Assembly (NCBI RefSeq): GCF_014836845.1
Contig: NZ_JACSQA010000002.1
Location: forward strand, 240,096-304,095
DNA from: Ureibacillus galli
GTDB lineage: Bacteria; Bacillota; Bacilli; Bacillales_A; Planococcaceae
Length of the DNA stretch: 64,000 bases
Direction of reading: 5' to 3'
The notes beneath the pieces are model-generated. The model was not told the origin of the DNA, did no database searches, and saw nothing but the letters and a program-made list of their open reading frames with translations. This document shows positions 26,218 through 34,089 of this stretch, in pieces. The position numbers and the translations under genes are program-made. Position 1 is the stretch's first letter, and the number at the start of each line of letters is the position of its first letter.

Positions 26218-27780
26218 ATGGCAATATTAACAGTTGAAAATTTAGGACATTCCTTTGGTGATCGCACCCTTTTTAAAGATGTTTCATTCCGCCTCGTTGA
26301 AGGGGATCATATCGGATTAGTCGGAGCAAACGGAGTCGGAAAGTCTACATTAATGGGGATTATTACTGGGCAAACGATTCACGATACAGGTCGAGTAGAA
26401 TGGCTACCAGGAACACATTATGGCTATTTAGATCAGCATACAGTTTTAACAGCCGGCCGTTCTATGCGGGAAGTTTTACGAGATGCCTTCCTCCCTCTTT
26501 ATAAAAAAGAAGCGGAATTAAATGAAATTGCCAATAAAATGGCGGATGCTTCTCCCGAGGAGTTAGAAACATTATTAGAGCAAATGGCAGAAGTACAAGA
26601 TGCCCTCGATGCGGGAGATTTTTATACATTGGACATTAAAATCGAAGAAGTTGCGCGCGGTCTTGGTTTAGATGCAATTGGATTAGATCGAGACGTTGCT
26701 GCCCTTTCAGGTGGCCAACGTACAAAAGTGTTGCTGGCTAAATTATTACTTGAAAAACCGAAAGTCTTGCTACTCGATGAGCCTACGAACTACTTAGATG
26801 AAGAACATATTACATGGCTTTCAAACTATTTGAAAGATTATCCCCATGCGTTCCTATTAATCTCCCATGATACGGAATTTATGAACGGTGTAGTAGATGT
26901 CATTTTCCATTTGGAATTTTCTAAGCTTACTCGTTATACGGCAACATACGAGAAATTTTTAGAGCTGGCGGAAATTAACAAGCGCCAACATATTGATGCC
27001 TACGAGAAACAACAGGAATTTATTAAAAAACAAGAAGAGTTTATTGCAAAAAACAAAGCAAGATATTCTACAACAGGTCGTGCTAAATCACGCGCTAAAC
27101 AACTTGATCGTTTAGAACGAATTGATCGCCCAGAAACGGCTGTTAAACCCGAGTTTAGTTTTAAAGAATCACGCGCTTCTAGCCGCTTCGTAGTAGAAGC
27201 AGAAAATTTATTAATCGGTTACGATAAACCATTACTTCCTCCCCTCACGTTTACAATTGAACGTGGCGAAAAGATCGCTTTAATCGGGATGAATGGTGTT
27301 GGGAAATCTACCTTATTGAAAACAATGCTCGGTAAAATTAATGCTTTAGGTGGAAAAGTAGCTCGAGGGGATTTCCTCCTCCCTTCTTATTTCGAACAAG
27401 AAGTAAAGGCAGATAAAATAACACCTATTGATGATGTATGGAACGCCTTCCCAAGTATGGACCAACATCAAATCCGTGCTGCCCTAGCCCGAGCAGGTTT
27501 GAAAAATGAACATATTTCCCGTCCATTAAATTCATTATCAGGGGGCGAACAAGCAAAGGTTCGTTTATGTAAACTGATGATGGAAGAATCGAACTGGCTA
27601 ATCTTTGACGAACCGACAAACCACTTAGATGTAGACGCTAAAAAAGAATTAAAACGTGCTATGAAAGAATACAAAGGTACGATTGTTTTAGTTTCCCATG
27701 AACCTGAGTTTTACGAAGGTTTAGCAACAAAAGTTTGGAATGTCCAAGATTGGTTCACAACTGGTAAAACAGACTTATAA
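26218..27780 (+). CDS. ABC-F family ATPase
   Basis: 520 aa with two ABC ATPase domains and no membrane part. Walker A motifs are GANGVGKST and GMNGVGKST; signatures are LSGGQRTK and LSGGEQAK; Walker B are VLLLDEPTNYLD and WLIFDEPTNHLD. A charged interdomain linker (KQEEFIAKNKARYSTTGRAKSRAKQ) is of the type that enters the ribosomal E/P site. ABC-F proteins resolve stalled ribosomes or protect them from antibiotics. The linker is of ordinary housekeeping length, so a resistance role is not suggested. Start ATG after GGAGGAACATATT. Own terminator. Confidence 0.93.
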   Translation: MAILTVENLGHSFGDRTLFKDVSFRLVEGDHIGLVGANGVGKSTLMGIITGQTIHDTGRVEWLPGTHYGYLDQHTVLTAGRSMREVLRDAFLPLYKKEAELNEIANKMADASPEELETLLEQMAEVQDALDAGDFYTLDIKIEEVARGLGLDAIGLDRDVAALSGGQRTKVLLAKLLLEKPKVLLLDEPTNYLDEEHITWLSNYLKDYPHAFLLISHDTEFMNGVVDVIFHLEFSKLTRYTATYEKFLELAEINKRQHIDAYEKQQEFIKKQEEFIAKNKARYSTTGRAKSRAKQLDRLERIDRPETAVKPEFSFKESRASSRFVVEAENLLIGYDKPLLPPLTFTIERGEKIALIGMNGVGKSTLLKTMLGKINALGGKVARGDFLLPSYFEQEVKADKITPIDDVWNAFPSMDQHQIRAALARAGLKNEHISRPLNSLSGGEQAKVRLCKLMMEESNWLIFDEPTNHLDVDAKKELKRAMKEYKGTIVLVSHEPEFYEGLATKVWNVQDWFTTGKTDL

Positions 27781-27793
27781 TATTCAAAATAAT

Positions 27794-27828
27794 CGGTTTG
27801 GATTCCTTAGGAGTTCAAACCGTTTTTT
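27794..27828 (+). terminator. Terminator of the ABC-F gene
   Basis: CGGTTTG pairs with CAAACCG around a 15-base loop (itself able to form TTCC...GGAG pairs), followed by six Ts. Confidence 0.85.
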
Positions 27829-28029
27829 ATTACCTCCTTTTAAACATTATGAAAATTCTATTCCGCTCTTTTTTATCGATCCAACATCCTTTCAATCATT
27901 TCTTACGCTCCATTATCAAATTAACTTGTAAAGAATTGAAACTTTTCTTTTCTTAAGACGTATATATTTATAGGAAAACGGTTATATATTTATATGTAAG
28001 ATGCCCACTTATAAAATATGGAAAAGCTA

Positions 28030-28058
28030 TTGACTTATAATTATCTTACTGATAAGAT
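28030..28058 (+). promoter_or_regulatory. Sigma-A promoter of the spx-marR unit overlapped by a palindrome
   Basis: TTGACT (28030-28035), a 17-base spacer and TAAGAT (28053-28058) form a good sigma-A promoter. The perfect inverted repeat ATCTTA-CTGA-TAAGAT (28043-28058) covers the spacer and the whole -10, so a bound repressor would block RNA polymerase. Confidence 0.75.
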
Positions 28059-28076
28059 ATAAATATAATTAAAAAT

Positions 28077-28092
28077 ATCTTATTTGTAAGCT
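28077..28092 (+). promoter_or_regulatory. Second palindrome in the spx leader
   Basis: ATCTTA-TTTG-TAAGCT repeats the palindrome at 28043-28058 with one mismatch, its centre 34 bases (about three helical turns) further down. The pair looks like two operators for one dimeric regulator, probably the MarR encoded downstream. Confidence 0.6.
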
Positions 28093-28122
28093 ATTACAAA
28101 CAAAAGAAGGCGAGGAGATTTT

Positions 28123-28527
28123 ATGGCAGTTACAATTTACACACAATCTAGCTGTTCCTCTTCACGAAAAGCCATTAAATGGTTAAAAGAAAATAATATT
28201 TCTTATAATGAAAAACGTATTACTTCACAACCTTTAACATTAGCAGAATTTAAAAATATTTTAAGAATGACTGAAGATGGAACAGATGAAATTATTGCTA
28301 CGAACTCCAATGATTTCAAAAATTTAAATATTGATATCGACCAATTATCTATTCAAGACCTATACAACTTAATTCAACAACATCCACGTATGTTACGTAG
28401 CCCTATTTTACTTGATGAAAAACGTATTCAAGTTGGCTATAATGAAATGGACATTCGCCGTTTCATCCCACGCAAAGTACGTGCTTATGAATTAAGTGCC
28501 ATGCAAAGACTGGCAACACAAGGTTAG
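28123..28527 (+). CDS. Spx-family regulator with CxxS instead of CxxC
   Basis: 134 aa. Spx proteins bind the RNA polymerase alpha C-terminal domain and switch transcription to thiol-stress genes. Family blocks ILRMTEDGTDEII, LLDEKRIQVGYNE and IRRFIPRKVR are intact. The redox switch is altered: Cys11-Ser-Ser-Ser14 where B. subtilis Spx has CTSC, so an intramolecular disulfide cannot form. Activity would have to be set by amount or by another route. Start ATG after GAAGGCGAGGAG. Followed by a marR gene on the same strand 80 bases on. The promoter carries two palindromes. Likely a paralogue of a canonical Spx elsewhere. Confidence 0.92.
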   Translation: MAVTIYTQSSCSSSRKAIKWLKENNISYNEKRITSQPLTLAEFKNILRMTEDGTDEIIATNSNDFKNLNIDIDQLSIQDLYNLIQQHPRMLRSPILLDEKRIQVGYNEMDIRRFIPRKVRAYELSAMQRLATQG

Positions 28528-28607
28528 TCAATAGTCTAGCGATATATAATTTCGTATTGGATTCGTTTTGAGGCATGCGAAATAAGACTTAAGTGGAGCT
28601 GAACATA

Positions 28608-29066
28608 ATGGATAACCAGAGATATGAATCACTTTCCTCTCTTTTTGAAGTAGTGTCTTCATTGGAGCGAAAATGGGCAAATGAATGGAACCATCAAAAT
28701 ATATTAGGATTTTCAAAATCTCATATTTTACTGTTAGATTTATTAGCTAAAGAGGGTCCAAAACGCCCTTCTGCTATTGCTGAGCGCTTAAAAGTGACGA
28801 CTGGTGGCGTAACCGTTTTAACCACGAAATTGATTAAAGCGGGACTCATTGAAAAAACCCAAAGTAGTGCGGATCGCCGCGCTTCTCAGATCGTTATTAC
28901 ACCAGAAGGAAAAAAAGTTTTAGAAGAGTCACAAGCTCAGGTGACAGCAATGGTGAATTCAATGTTCGGCATGCTTACAAATGACGAAATTCAAACGCTA
29001 CATAACATCTTCGAAAAGTGTCTAGTAAATAGCAATGGGCTTAATAAATTAAAAGATGAAGAATAA
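28608..29066 (+). CDS. MarR-family transcriptional regulator
   Basis: 152 aa. The winged-helix core has RPSAIAERLKVTTGGVTVLT (about residues 52-71) and the wing SSADRRASQIVIT with the family DRR. Dimerisation helices flank it. No cysteine that could act as a thiol switch stands in the usual N-terminal position; one Cys is near residue 138. Start ATG at 28608 after GTGGAG. It follows the spx-like gene on the same strand and is followed by a strong terminator, so the pair is probably one transcript, repressed by this protein through the palindromes at 28043 and 28077. Confidence 0.88.
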   Translation: MDNQRYESLSSLFEVVSSLERKWANEWNHQNILGFSKSHILLLDLLAKEGPKRPSAIAERLKVTTGGVTVLTTKLIKAGLIEKTQSSADRRASQIVITPEGKKVLEESQAQVTAMVNSMFGMLTNDEIQTLHNIFEKCLVNSNGLNKLKDEE

Positions 29067-29090
29067 TTTAACGTTACTAACTATAAATTC

Positions 29091-29126
29091 AAAAACGCAA
29101 GGTGTATGAATGCACCTTGCGTTTTT
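29091..29126 (+). terminator. Terminator of spx-marR
   Basis: AAAAACGCAAGGTG pairs with CACCTTGCGTTTTT around an 8-base loop. Confidence 0.92.
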
Positions 29127-29146
29127 ACATATGAAAATGTTCATAT

Positions 29147-29185
29147 AAAAAGAGACTCTCCCAATCGAGATGGAGAGTCTCTTTT
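29147..29185 (-). terminator. Terminator of the sigma factor gene
   Basis: AAAAGAGACTCTCC pairs with GGAGAGTCTCTTTT around a 10-base loop. A separate 7-base inverted repeat (ATATGAA/TTCATAT, 29129-29146) lies between this and the facing terminator. Confidence 0.9.
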
Positions 29186-29193
29186 ATTTGATA

Positions 29194-29739
29194 TTAAGCC
29201 ATGACCACATCTTGTAAAGATGCATCTGCTAGTAAAATTTCCTTTAGTCTAGCTTTTGCTCGGAATAAACGTGATTTTACAGTGCCGATGGAAACTTTCA
29301 TTAATGTCGAAATTTCAGCCAATGAATATTGGTCCACATAAAAATACCATAAAGTTCTTTGATAAATACCGTCTAATTGCTGCATTTTTTCTTGTACAAT
29401 TTTTGTTACGACTTCTTTTTCCACTTGATCTTCCGTAGAAATTTCATTATTGGGAACCAAATCTAAAATCGGTACGTCTAATGTTTCAGGTTGACTCATC
29501 ATATATTTACTTCTTCTTACATTTTTACGATAGCGGTCGCGGAATGTATTCATAGTAATAGTAGTAAGCCAAGCTTTTACGTGGTCAACCTTCTCTACTT
29601 GTTCTTCATTACGAACAACTTTGACCCAAACTTCTTGCATTAAATCTTCGGCTTCAGCAATATTGCGTGTTAATTTTAAACATAAGTGATATATGTAGCG
29701 ATTATATTCTTCATAAATTCCTGTTAAACAGTTATTCAT
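29194..29739 (-). CDS. ECF-type RNA polymerase sigma factor
   Basis: 181 aa. Region 2 is visible as NRYIYHLCLKLTRNIAEAEDLMQEVW (DLMQEVWVKV is the 2.2 helix) and VKAWLTTITMNTFRDRYRK (2.3/2.4). Region 4 is WYFYVDQYSLAEISTLMKVSIGTVKSRLFRAK. Directs RNA polymerase to a small stress regulon. The start ATG at 29739 has GGAGGAAGAAAG upstream. No anti-sigma gene lies beside it, which is unusual for ECF factors; the gene downstream points the other way. Own terminator. Autoregulatory promoter not recognised. Confidence 0.9.
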   Translation of the reverse strand: MNNCLTGIYEEYNRYIYHLCLKLTRNIAEAEDLMQEVWVKVVRNEEQVEKVDHVKAWLTTITMNTFRDRYRKNVRRSKYMMSQPETLDVPILDLVPNNEISTEDQVEKEVVTKIVQEKMQQLDGIYQRTLWYFYVDQYSLAEISTLMKVSIGTVKSRLFRAKARLKEILLADASLQDVVMA

Positions 29740-30011
29740 TCTTTCTTCCTCCAATTTCTAACTACCTTCTATATACATTTTCCCAAATAAATGTATTACA
29801 CTCTATCGGATTTGCTTTCAATTTCATTACATTCGTGTAAGATTAAAAGTCTTTCCTTGTAACTTTCGTAAATTCGGTTTATATTGCGTCTACTAAAAAG
29901 AGTATGACTCCAAGAATAATTTCCCTTTTTTAAAGTCATCCAACAGTACCTGTCTCTTCTATGTGGTATACTATTTCTACTATCTGAAAAATTTGAAATG
30001 AGGGATTAATC

Positions 30012-31394
30012 ATGAGTCATTTACAAACATTAGATGCTTATTTCTCCGAAAACCGTGAAAAACATTTAGAAGAATTATTTGAATTTCTTCGTATTCCAAG
30101 TATCAGTTCCCTATCAGAACATAAACAAGACATGCAAACAGCTGCCCAATGGTTAGCAGACAAACTACAACAGTTGAACATTGAAAATGTATCCATTGAT
30201 CAAACAGAAGGACATCCAGTTGTATATGGAGAATGGCTTCATGCGGAAGGAAAACCAACGATTTTATTCTATGGTCATTATGATGTACAACCTGTGGATC
30301 CTCTTCACCTTTGGGAATCAGAACCTTTCAATCCAGTAATTCGCGATAATAAATTATTTGCTCGTGGTGCATCAGATGATAAAGGTCAAGTATTTATGCA
30401 CTTAAAAATGATTGAAGCATTATTTGCAACTGAAGGAACCCTTCCTGTAAACGTGAAATTCATCTATGAAGGGGAAGAAGAAATCGGTAGCCCTAATTTA
30501 CCCGCTTATGTAGAAGCAAATAAAGAGAAGCTTTCTGCAGACTTAATTTTAATTTCTGACACTGGATTATACGCTCCTGGGAAACCAGCCGTTTGTTATG
30601 GGCTACGTGGACTTACAGGAGTTCAAATCGACGTACGTGGAGCTAAAGGCGATCTTCATTCTGGTCTTTACGGTGGCGGTGTACAAAATGCCATTCATGC
30701 ATTAACTGAAATTTTAGCTTCCTTCCGTGATGAACACGGCACAATTCAGGTGGAAGGTTTCTATGATAAAGTGCTTCCTCTAACTGAAGAAGAACGTCAA
30801 GCTTACCAAGATTTAAATTTTGATGAAGAAGCATTAAAAGAAGAAATTGGTGTAAAAGAATTATTTGGAGAAGAAGGTTTTACTTACTTAGAGCAAACTT
30901 GGGCTCGACCAACGTTAGAAATTAACGGCGTATTTGGTGGTTTTTCCGGTGAAGGCATTAAAACGGTTCTTCCCGCAGAAGCTGGCGCCAAAATTACTTG
31001 TCGTTTAGTTCCAGATCAAGATCCGAATGAGATTGTCGCTCTTTTAAAGGCACACATTGAAAAACATAAACCAAAAGGTGTAGATGTAACGGTTTCTGAA
31101 TTTGATAAAGGAGCTCCTTACCTTACACCATTTGATCACCCGTTAATCCAGGCAGCTGGGCGTTCATATGAGCGTGTTTATAACGTTCCTACCGCATTTA
31201 CTCGTGGTGGAGGATCGATTCCAATCGTTGCAGCTTTTGATGAAATTCTTGCATTACCAGTTGTGTTAATGGGGTTCGGTTTAAATAGCGAAAACTTCCA
31301 TGCACCAAACGAACATTTCCATTTAGAAAACTTCGATAAAGGGCTTCGTGTATTAGGCGACTATTTATATGAAGTATCTAACTTACAATCATAG
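30012..31394 (+). CDS. M20 family dipeptidase
   Basis: 460 aa zinc metallopeptidase. The first metal motif is FYGHYDVQPVDP, with the catalytic Asp two residues after His, then ASDDKGQ (bridging Asp), the catalytic Glu-Glu in YEGEEEIGSPN, and a dimerisation domain with LRGLTGVQIDVRGAKGDLHSG. The pattern is that of the CNDP/DUG1-like dipeptidases and not of carboxypeptidase G2. Probably cleaves dipeptides in the cytosol. Start ATG after GAGGGATTAATC. Own terminator. Confidence 0.92.
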   Translation: MSHLQTLDAYFSENREKHLEELFEFLRIPSISSLSEHKQDMQTAAQWLADKLQQLNIENVSIDQTEGHPVVYGEWLHAEGKPTILFYGHYDVQPVDPLHLWESEPFNPVIRDNKLFARGASDDKGQVFMHLKMIEALFATEGTLPVNVKFIYEGEEEIGSPNLPAYVEANKEKLSADLILISDTGLYAPGKPAVCYGLRGLTGVQIDVRGAKGDLHSGLYGGGVQNAIHALTEILASFRDEHGTIQVEGFYDKVLPLTEEERQAYQDLNFDEEALKEEIGVKELFGEEGFTYLEQTWARPTLEINGVFGGFSGEGIKTVLPAEAGAKITCRLVPDQDPNEIVALLKAHIEKHKPKGVDVTVSEFDKGAPYLTPFDHPLIQAAGRSYERVYNVPTAFTRGGGSIPIVAAFDEILALPVVLMGFGLNSENFHAPNEHFHLENFDKGLRVLGDYLYEVSNLQS

Positions 31395-31415
31395 CAAAAG
31401 ACAATTTCCTATATT

Positions 31416-31453
31416 GACCTAAAGGTTCTTTACGAACTTTTAGGTCCTTTTTT
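31416..31453 (+). terminator. Terminator of the M20 dipeptidase gene
   Basis: GACCTAAA-GGTTC pairs with GAAC-TTTTAGGTC around a short loop, followed by TTTTTT. Confidence 0.9.
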
Positions 31454-31615
31454 ATGCCTTACAATAAAACACTTCATATTAAAATAAATATAAAAATATT
31501 TCATTTATGTAACAAAAAGGAATTTTCTAAATATTTGTAGAATTGAATTTATATAATATATTAACAAAAAAATTTAGCTAGCTACTTGTTAACTTTTAAA
31601 ACAGGAGTGATTCGA

Positions 31616-31867
31616 GTGGAAAATAAATGGAGTTTTGTTTTACTAATGCAGCCTGTTGCAGGTCTATTACTTATTTTAATTGCCATTTACACTTTTACTG
31701 TAGGAAGTCCTCACCTATTACCTTGGGCATTTGTGTTAATGGGGCCTCTCTTTTTGGCAATGGGGATATACGAAATGAAGAGACAAAGTAAAAACCCAAG
31801 TATTTTCTATTTCTGTTTAGCAGCAATCTCCTTACTATTTGCTTTATTTTCATTTACGGCCTTCTAA
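31616..31867 (+). CDS. Small membrane protein of unknown function
   Basis: 83 aa, not recognised. Three hydrophobic helices: WSFVLLMQPVAGLLLILIAI, LPWAFVLMGPLFLAMGIYEM and FYFCLAAISLLFALFSFTAF, with a short basic loop (KRQSKN) between the second and third. The GTG start at 31616 has AGGAG 8 bases before it; a longer frame starting upstream lacks a site. A hairpin follows. No neighbour suggests a role. Confidence 0.75.
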   Translation: MENKWSFVLLMQPVAGLLLILIAIYTFTVGSPHLLPWAFVLMGPLFLAMGIYEMKRQSKNPSIFYFCLAAISLLFALFSFTAF

Positions 31868-31883
31868 TAAACTATACCTATTT

Positions 31884-31910
31884 ACCGATGAAGAATAATT
31901 CATCGGTTTA
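31884..31910 (+). terminator. Terminator of the small membrane protein gene
   Basis: ACCGATGAA pairs perfectly with TTCATCGGT around GAATAA, followed by TTAAT; the T-run is short. Confidence 0.65.
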
Positions 31911-31967
31911 ATCATGTATTTTAATAGAATTTTAGATTTGGGGATAACTTTGACAGATGGACTTATA

Positions 31968-32006
31968 GAAAAAAAGCACCGCGCTACTGGAAGCACGGTG
32001 CTTTTG
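31968..32006 (-). terminator. Strong minus-strand terminator without an assigned gene
   Basis: AAAAGCACCG pairs perfectly over 10 bases with CGGTGCTTTT around a 14-base loop. On the minus strand a run of seven Ts follows; on the plus strand only four. Confidence 0.8.
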
Positions 32007-32124
32007 GCTGACCTTTTAAAAAGCGTTATATATATAAACATAGGGGAGGTTATATATCTTGTCGAACAAGCTTTTACAAGGTTCAAATGAGCTTAACTTA
32101 CCACTTTTACTAAAGAGCGATTTT

Positions 32125-32172
32125 TCATAAGAAGCAATTTACGTTTCTCTTCTTATGATGTTTTAATCATAA
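32125..32172. promoter_or_regulatory. Two mutually exclusive hairpins
   Basis: TCATAAGAAG (32125-32134) pairs perfectly with CTTCTTATGA (32149-32158). Part of the latter, TTATGAT (32153-32159), can instead pair perfectly with ATCATAA (32166-32172). The arrangement resembles an attenuator or riboswitch expression platform. On the plus strand it directly follows a 23-codon frame (TTG at 32059 after GGGGAGG, stop 32128-32130). Confidence 0.4.
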
Positions 32173-32263
32173 CATCCATCTACTCCACCATGGTATACCA
32201 CCTATTCACATGTCACATTTTTATCACAAACTCGTTCACAATTCCGAAATATTTTGTTATATA

Positions 32264-32277
32264 ACAAGTATTTTTTT
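32264..32277. promoter_or_regulatory. Perfect 14-base palindrome
   Basis: TTGTTATATAACAA is a perfect inverted repeat of operator size in the gene-free stretch. The protein that would bind it is unknown. Confidence 0.4.
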
Positions 32278-32326
32278 AACACTTTTTTATTGAAATCCTT
32301 AGATATATATATTTAAAAACCTTTAT

Positions 32327-32340
32327 ATAAAGCGCTTTCA
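32327..32340 (-). promoter_or_regulatory. cre-like site (CcpA)
   Basis: The minus strand reads TGAAAGCGCTTTAT, 13 of 14 matches to TGWAARCGYTWNCW. It lies 21 bases downstream of a TATAAT on that strand, a position where CcpA blocks elongation. Confidence 0.5.
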
Positions 32341-32533
32341 TGTAATTTAAAATTATATTTATTATACATTATTGATATGGAACAGAGCATTACCCCATTA
32401 ATTTATACTAATTTTTTATTAGTTACCCCCCTTCCCTTTTTCCATTCCTTAAAGGTTCTAGTGTAAATGCCCTTCCCTTTATTTTTTATCCACATATCCA
32501 CCATTTGTTATTTATTAGGGGCTTTATCCACAA

Positions 32534-32563
32534 AATAAAAAGGTGCCCCAATTAGGACACCTT
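32534..32563 (-). terminator. Terminator of ctaB
   Basis: AAGGTGCCCC pairs with GGACACCTT around AATTA, with one mismatch. TTTTTATTTTG follows on the minus strand. Confidence 0.85.
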
Positions 32564-32570
32564 AACATCT

Positions 32571-33455
32571 TTATTGTAGAATCATACCAACACTTGAATA
32601 AATAATGACCGTTATAAATAGTAACATCATATAAATTAAAGAGTAAGCAAACATTTTATTTGCCCATTTTTTCTCATCCATTTGGCGGTAGCCAACAATA
32701 CTAATCCACAACCAAATTCCACCTAAAATAAGGGAGCATAATGTTAATCCCCAGCTTAGTGGAACAAATAAAAAACTAGTAAACATTAAAATAATTAAAT
32801 AAATATTTGTTTGAAGATAAGTTCTTCTCATACTTGTCTTCACAGGTAACATTGGTATATTTGCTGCGGCATAATCATCTTTTTTTCGTATGGCAATGGC
32901 ATAAAAATGTGGCATTTGCCAAATCACCATAATAATGAATAATGCCCAAGCTGCAGGATACCAAATATCAGGTGCAACCGCTGCCCAACCAATTAAAGGC
33001 GGCATCGCTCCTGAAATACTACCAACTTCTGTATTCCAAATCGTTTTTCGTTTTGTCCACATCGTATACGGGACAACATAGAAAAACACACCTAGGAAAC
33101 CAAGAAATGCCGCTAGCAGTGTTGTTAAAGAAAGTATCACTAATCCTACGATAAGTAAAACGATGCCAACGATTAATACTGTACGAGCACTTAGTTCACC
33201 TGTTACTGTAGGTCTTGATTTAGTTCTTTGCATAATCGCATCAATATCACGATCGTACAAATTATTAAAAATACCTGATGCTCCGATAATAAAAGCAGAA
33301 CCTACAAAGGCAAATAGTATATGTGGAATATGTTCAATAAAGCTTAAGTCGTACGTATATAAAGCGAGCATAAGTGCAGCAATCATGGGAATTAAATTTG
33401 ATTTAATAATCCCTGTCTTAACTGTCTTTGCCCAGAGATCAATAGTATTTTTCAT
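32571..33455 (-). CDS. ctaB: Protoheme IX farnesyltransferase (heme O synthase)
   Basis: 294 aa UbiA-type prenyltransferase with about nine membrane helices. Adds a farnesyl group to heme B to make heme O, the precursor of heme A for cytochrome oxidase. The prenyl-diphosphate motif NNLYDRDID (first Asp-rich motif) and the conserved SRPTVTGELS and MPPLIGWAA are visible. The start follows GAGGGGAAAGAAAGACT. In B. subtilis ctaA and the cta operon adjoin ctaB; here they do not, so the gene stands alone. Confidence 0.95.
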   Translation of the reverse strand: MKNTIDLWAKTVKTGIIKSNLIPMIAALMLALYTYDLSFIEHIPHILFAFVGSAFIIGASGIFNNLYDRDIDAIMQRTKSRPTVTGELSARTVLIVGIVLLIVGLVILSLTTLLAAFLGFLGVFFYVVPYTMWTKRKTIWNTEVGSISGAMPPLIGWAAVAPDIWYPAAWALFIIMVIWQMPHFYAIAIRKKDDYAAANIPMLPVKTSMRRTYLQTNIYLIILMFTSFLFVPLSWGLTLCSLILGGIWLWISIVGYRQMDEKKWANKMFAYSLIYMMLLFITVIIYSSVGMILQ

Positions 33456-33665
33456 AGTCTTTCTTTCCCCTCATTGTTCAGCAACCTTTCGGAAGCACTA
33501 TATACTATCATACCACTAATAAACTTCTTCCAACAATGAGCTGAGCCTTTTTTTATGAAAATTCATTGACGATTATTTTAAACGAATAGGTTTTTTGTAC
33601 ATTGTCATCCTACACATACTATTCAGAATCTTTATCGAATAATTTAAACTAGGAGGTGAATTTGA

Positions 33666-34052
33666 GTGAATCGATACGTGATGCACATTATAAGAATTTT
33701 ACTTGGTGTCATTTTCTTCAGTGCTGGCGTTAATGGTTTTATTGTATTTTGGGGCATGGAATCCCTTTTTCCCACGAGCAATGAGGCAATGATTCTCTTT
33801 CAATTTGATTATTTATTAATAGTAGAAAAAACAATAGAAGTTCTATGCGGTGTCTTCCTATTGCTAAATCGATATGTTCCATTAGCGGTTGCTAGTTTGT
33901 TACCCATTATTGTGAATATCTTTTTATTACATGTTTTTGTTGATCCTTCTTTACTTATCTTGGCTATTATTCTCATTATTTTTGAAGTATATTTATTGAT
34001 TTACTTTAGAGGAAATTTCATTCAATTATTCGAAAAAAAGTCTTCAATATAA
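33666..34052 (+). CDS. DoxX-like small membrane protein
   Basis: 128 aa with four membrane helices. IIRILLGVIFFSAGVNGFIVFWG in helix 1 and VEKTIEVLCGVFLLLNRYVPLAV are typical of DoxX-type proteins, whose role is not settled (some associate with oxidoreductases and thiol stress). GTG start at 33666 after AGGAGGTGAATTTGA. Followed by a bidirectional terminator that overlaps the end of the facing gene. Confidence 0.75.
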   Translation: MNRYVMHIIRILLGVIFFSAGVNGFIVFWGMESLFPTSNEAMILFQFDYLLIVEKTIEVLCGVFLLLNRYVPLAVASLLPIIVNIFLLHVFVDPSLLILAIILIIFEVYLLIYFRGNFIQLFEKKSSI

Positions 34053-34055
34053 AAC

Positions 34056-34089
34056 AAAGGTGTTCCAAATTATTTTGGAACACCTTTTT
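34056..34089. terminator. Bidirectional terminator containing the stop codon of the facing gene
   Basis: AAAGGTGTTCCAAA pairs with TTTGGAACACCTTT around TTAT. The last codons (Gly-Val-Pro-Lys) and the stop of the minus-strand AbrB-family gene are inside the stem and loop. Confidence 0.9.

Larger units (their letters stand above)
31964..32354 (-). ncRNA. Candidate CcpA-controlled non-coding transcript
   Basis: No protein gene is credible between 31908 and 32533. On the minus strand a TATAAT (plus 32361-32366) is followed at about +14 by a cre site, then by a 14-base palindrome, a pair of competing hairpins and a strong intrinsic terminator with seven Ts (31973-32006). Together these would give a structured RNA of about 390 bases, repressed by CcpA. 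All elements are visible. The -35 is weak and transcription itself is inference. Alternative: leftover control region of a lost gene. Confidence 0.35.

Noticed and set aside
27740..27931. Plus-strand frame across the ABC-F terminator
   Set aside because: It overlaps the end of the ABC-F gene and its terminator and has no ribosome site.
31850..32086. 78-codon minus-strand frame
   Set aside because: It runs through two hairpins and a terminator, has no ribosome site and no family resemblance.
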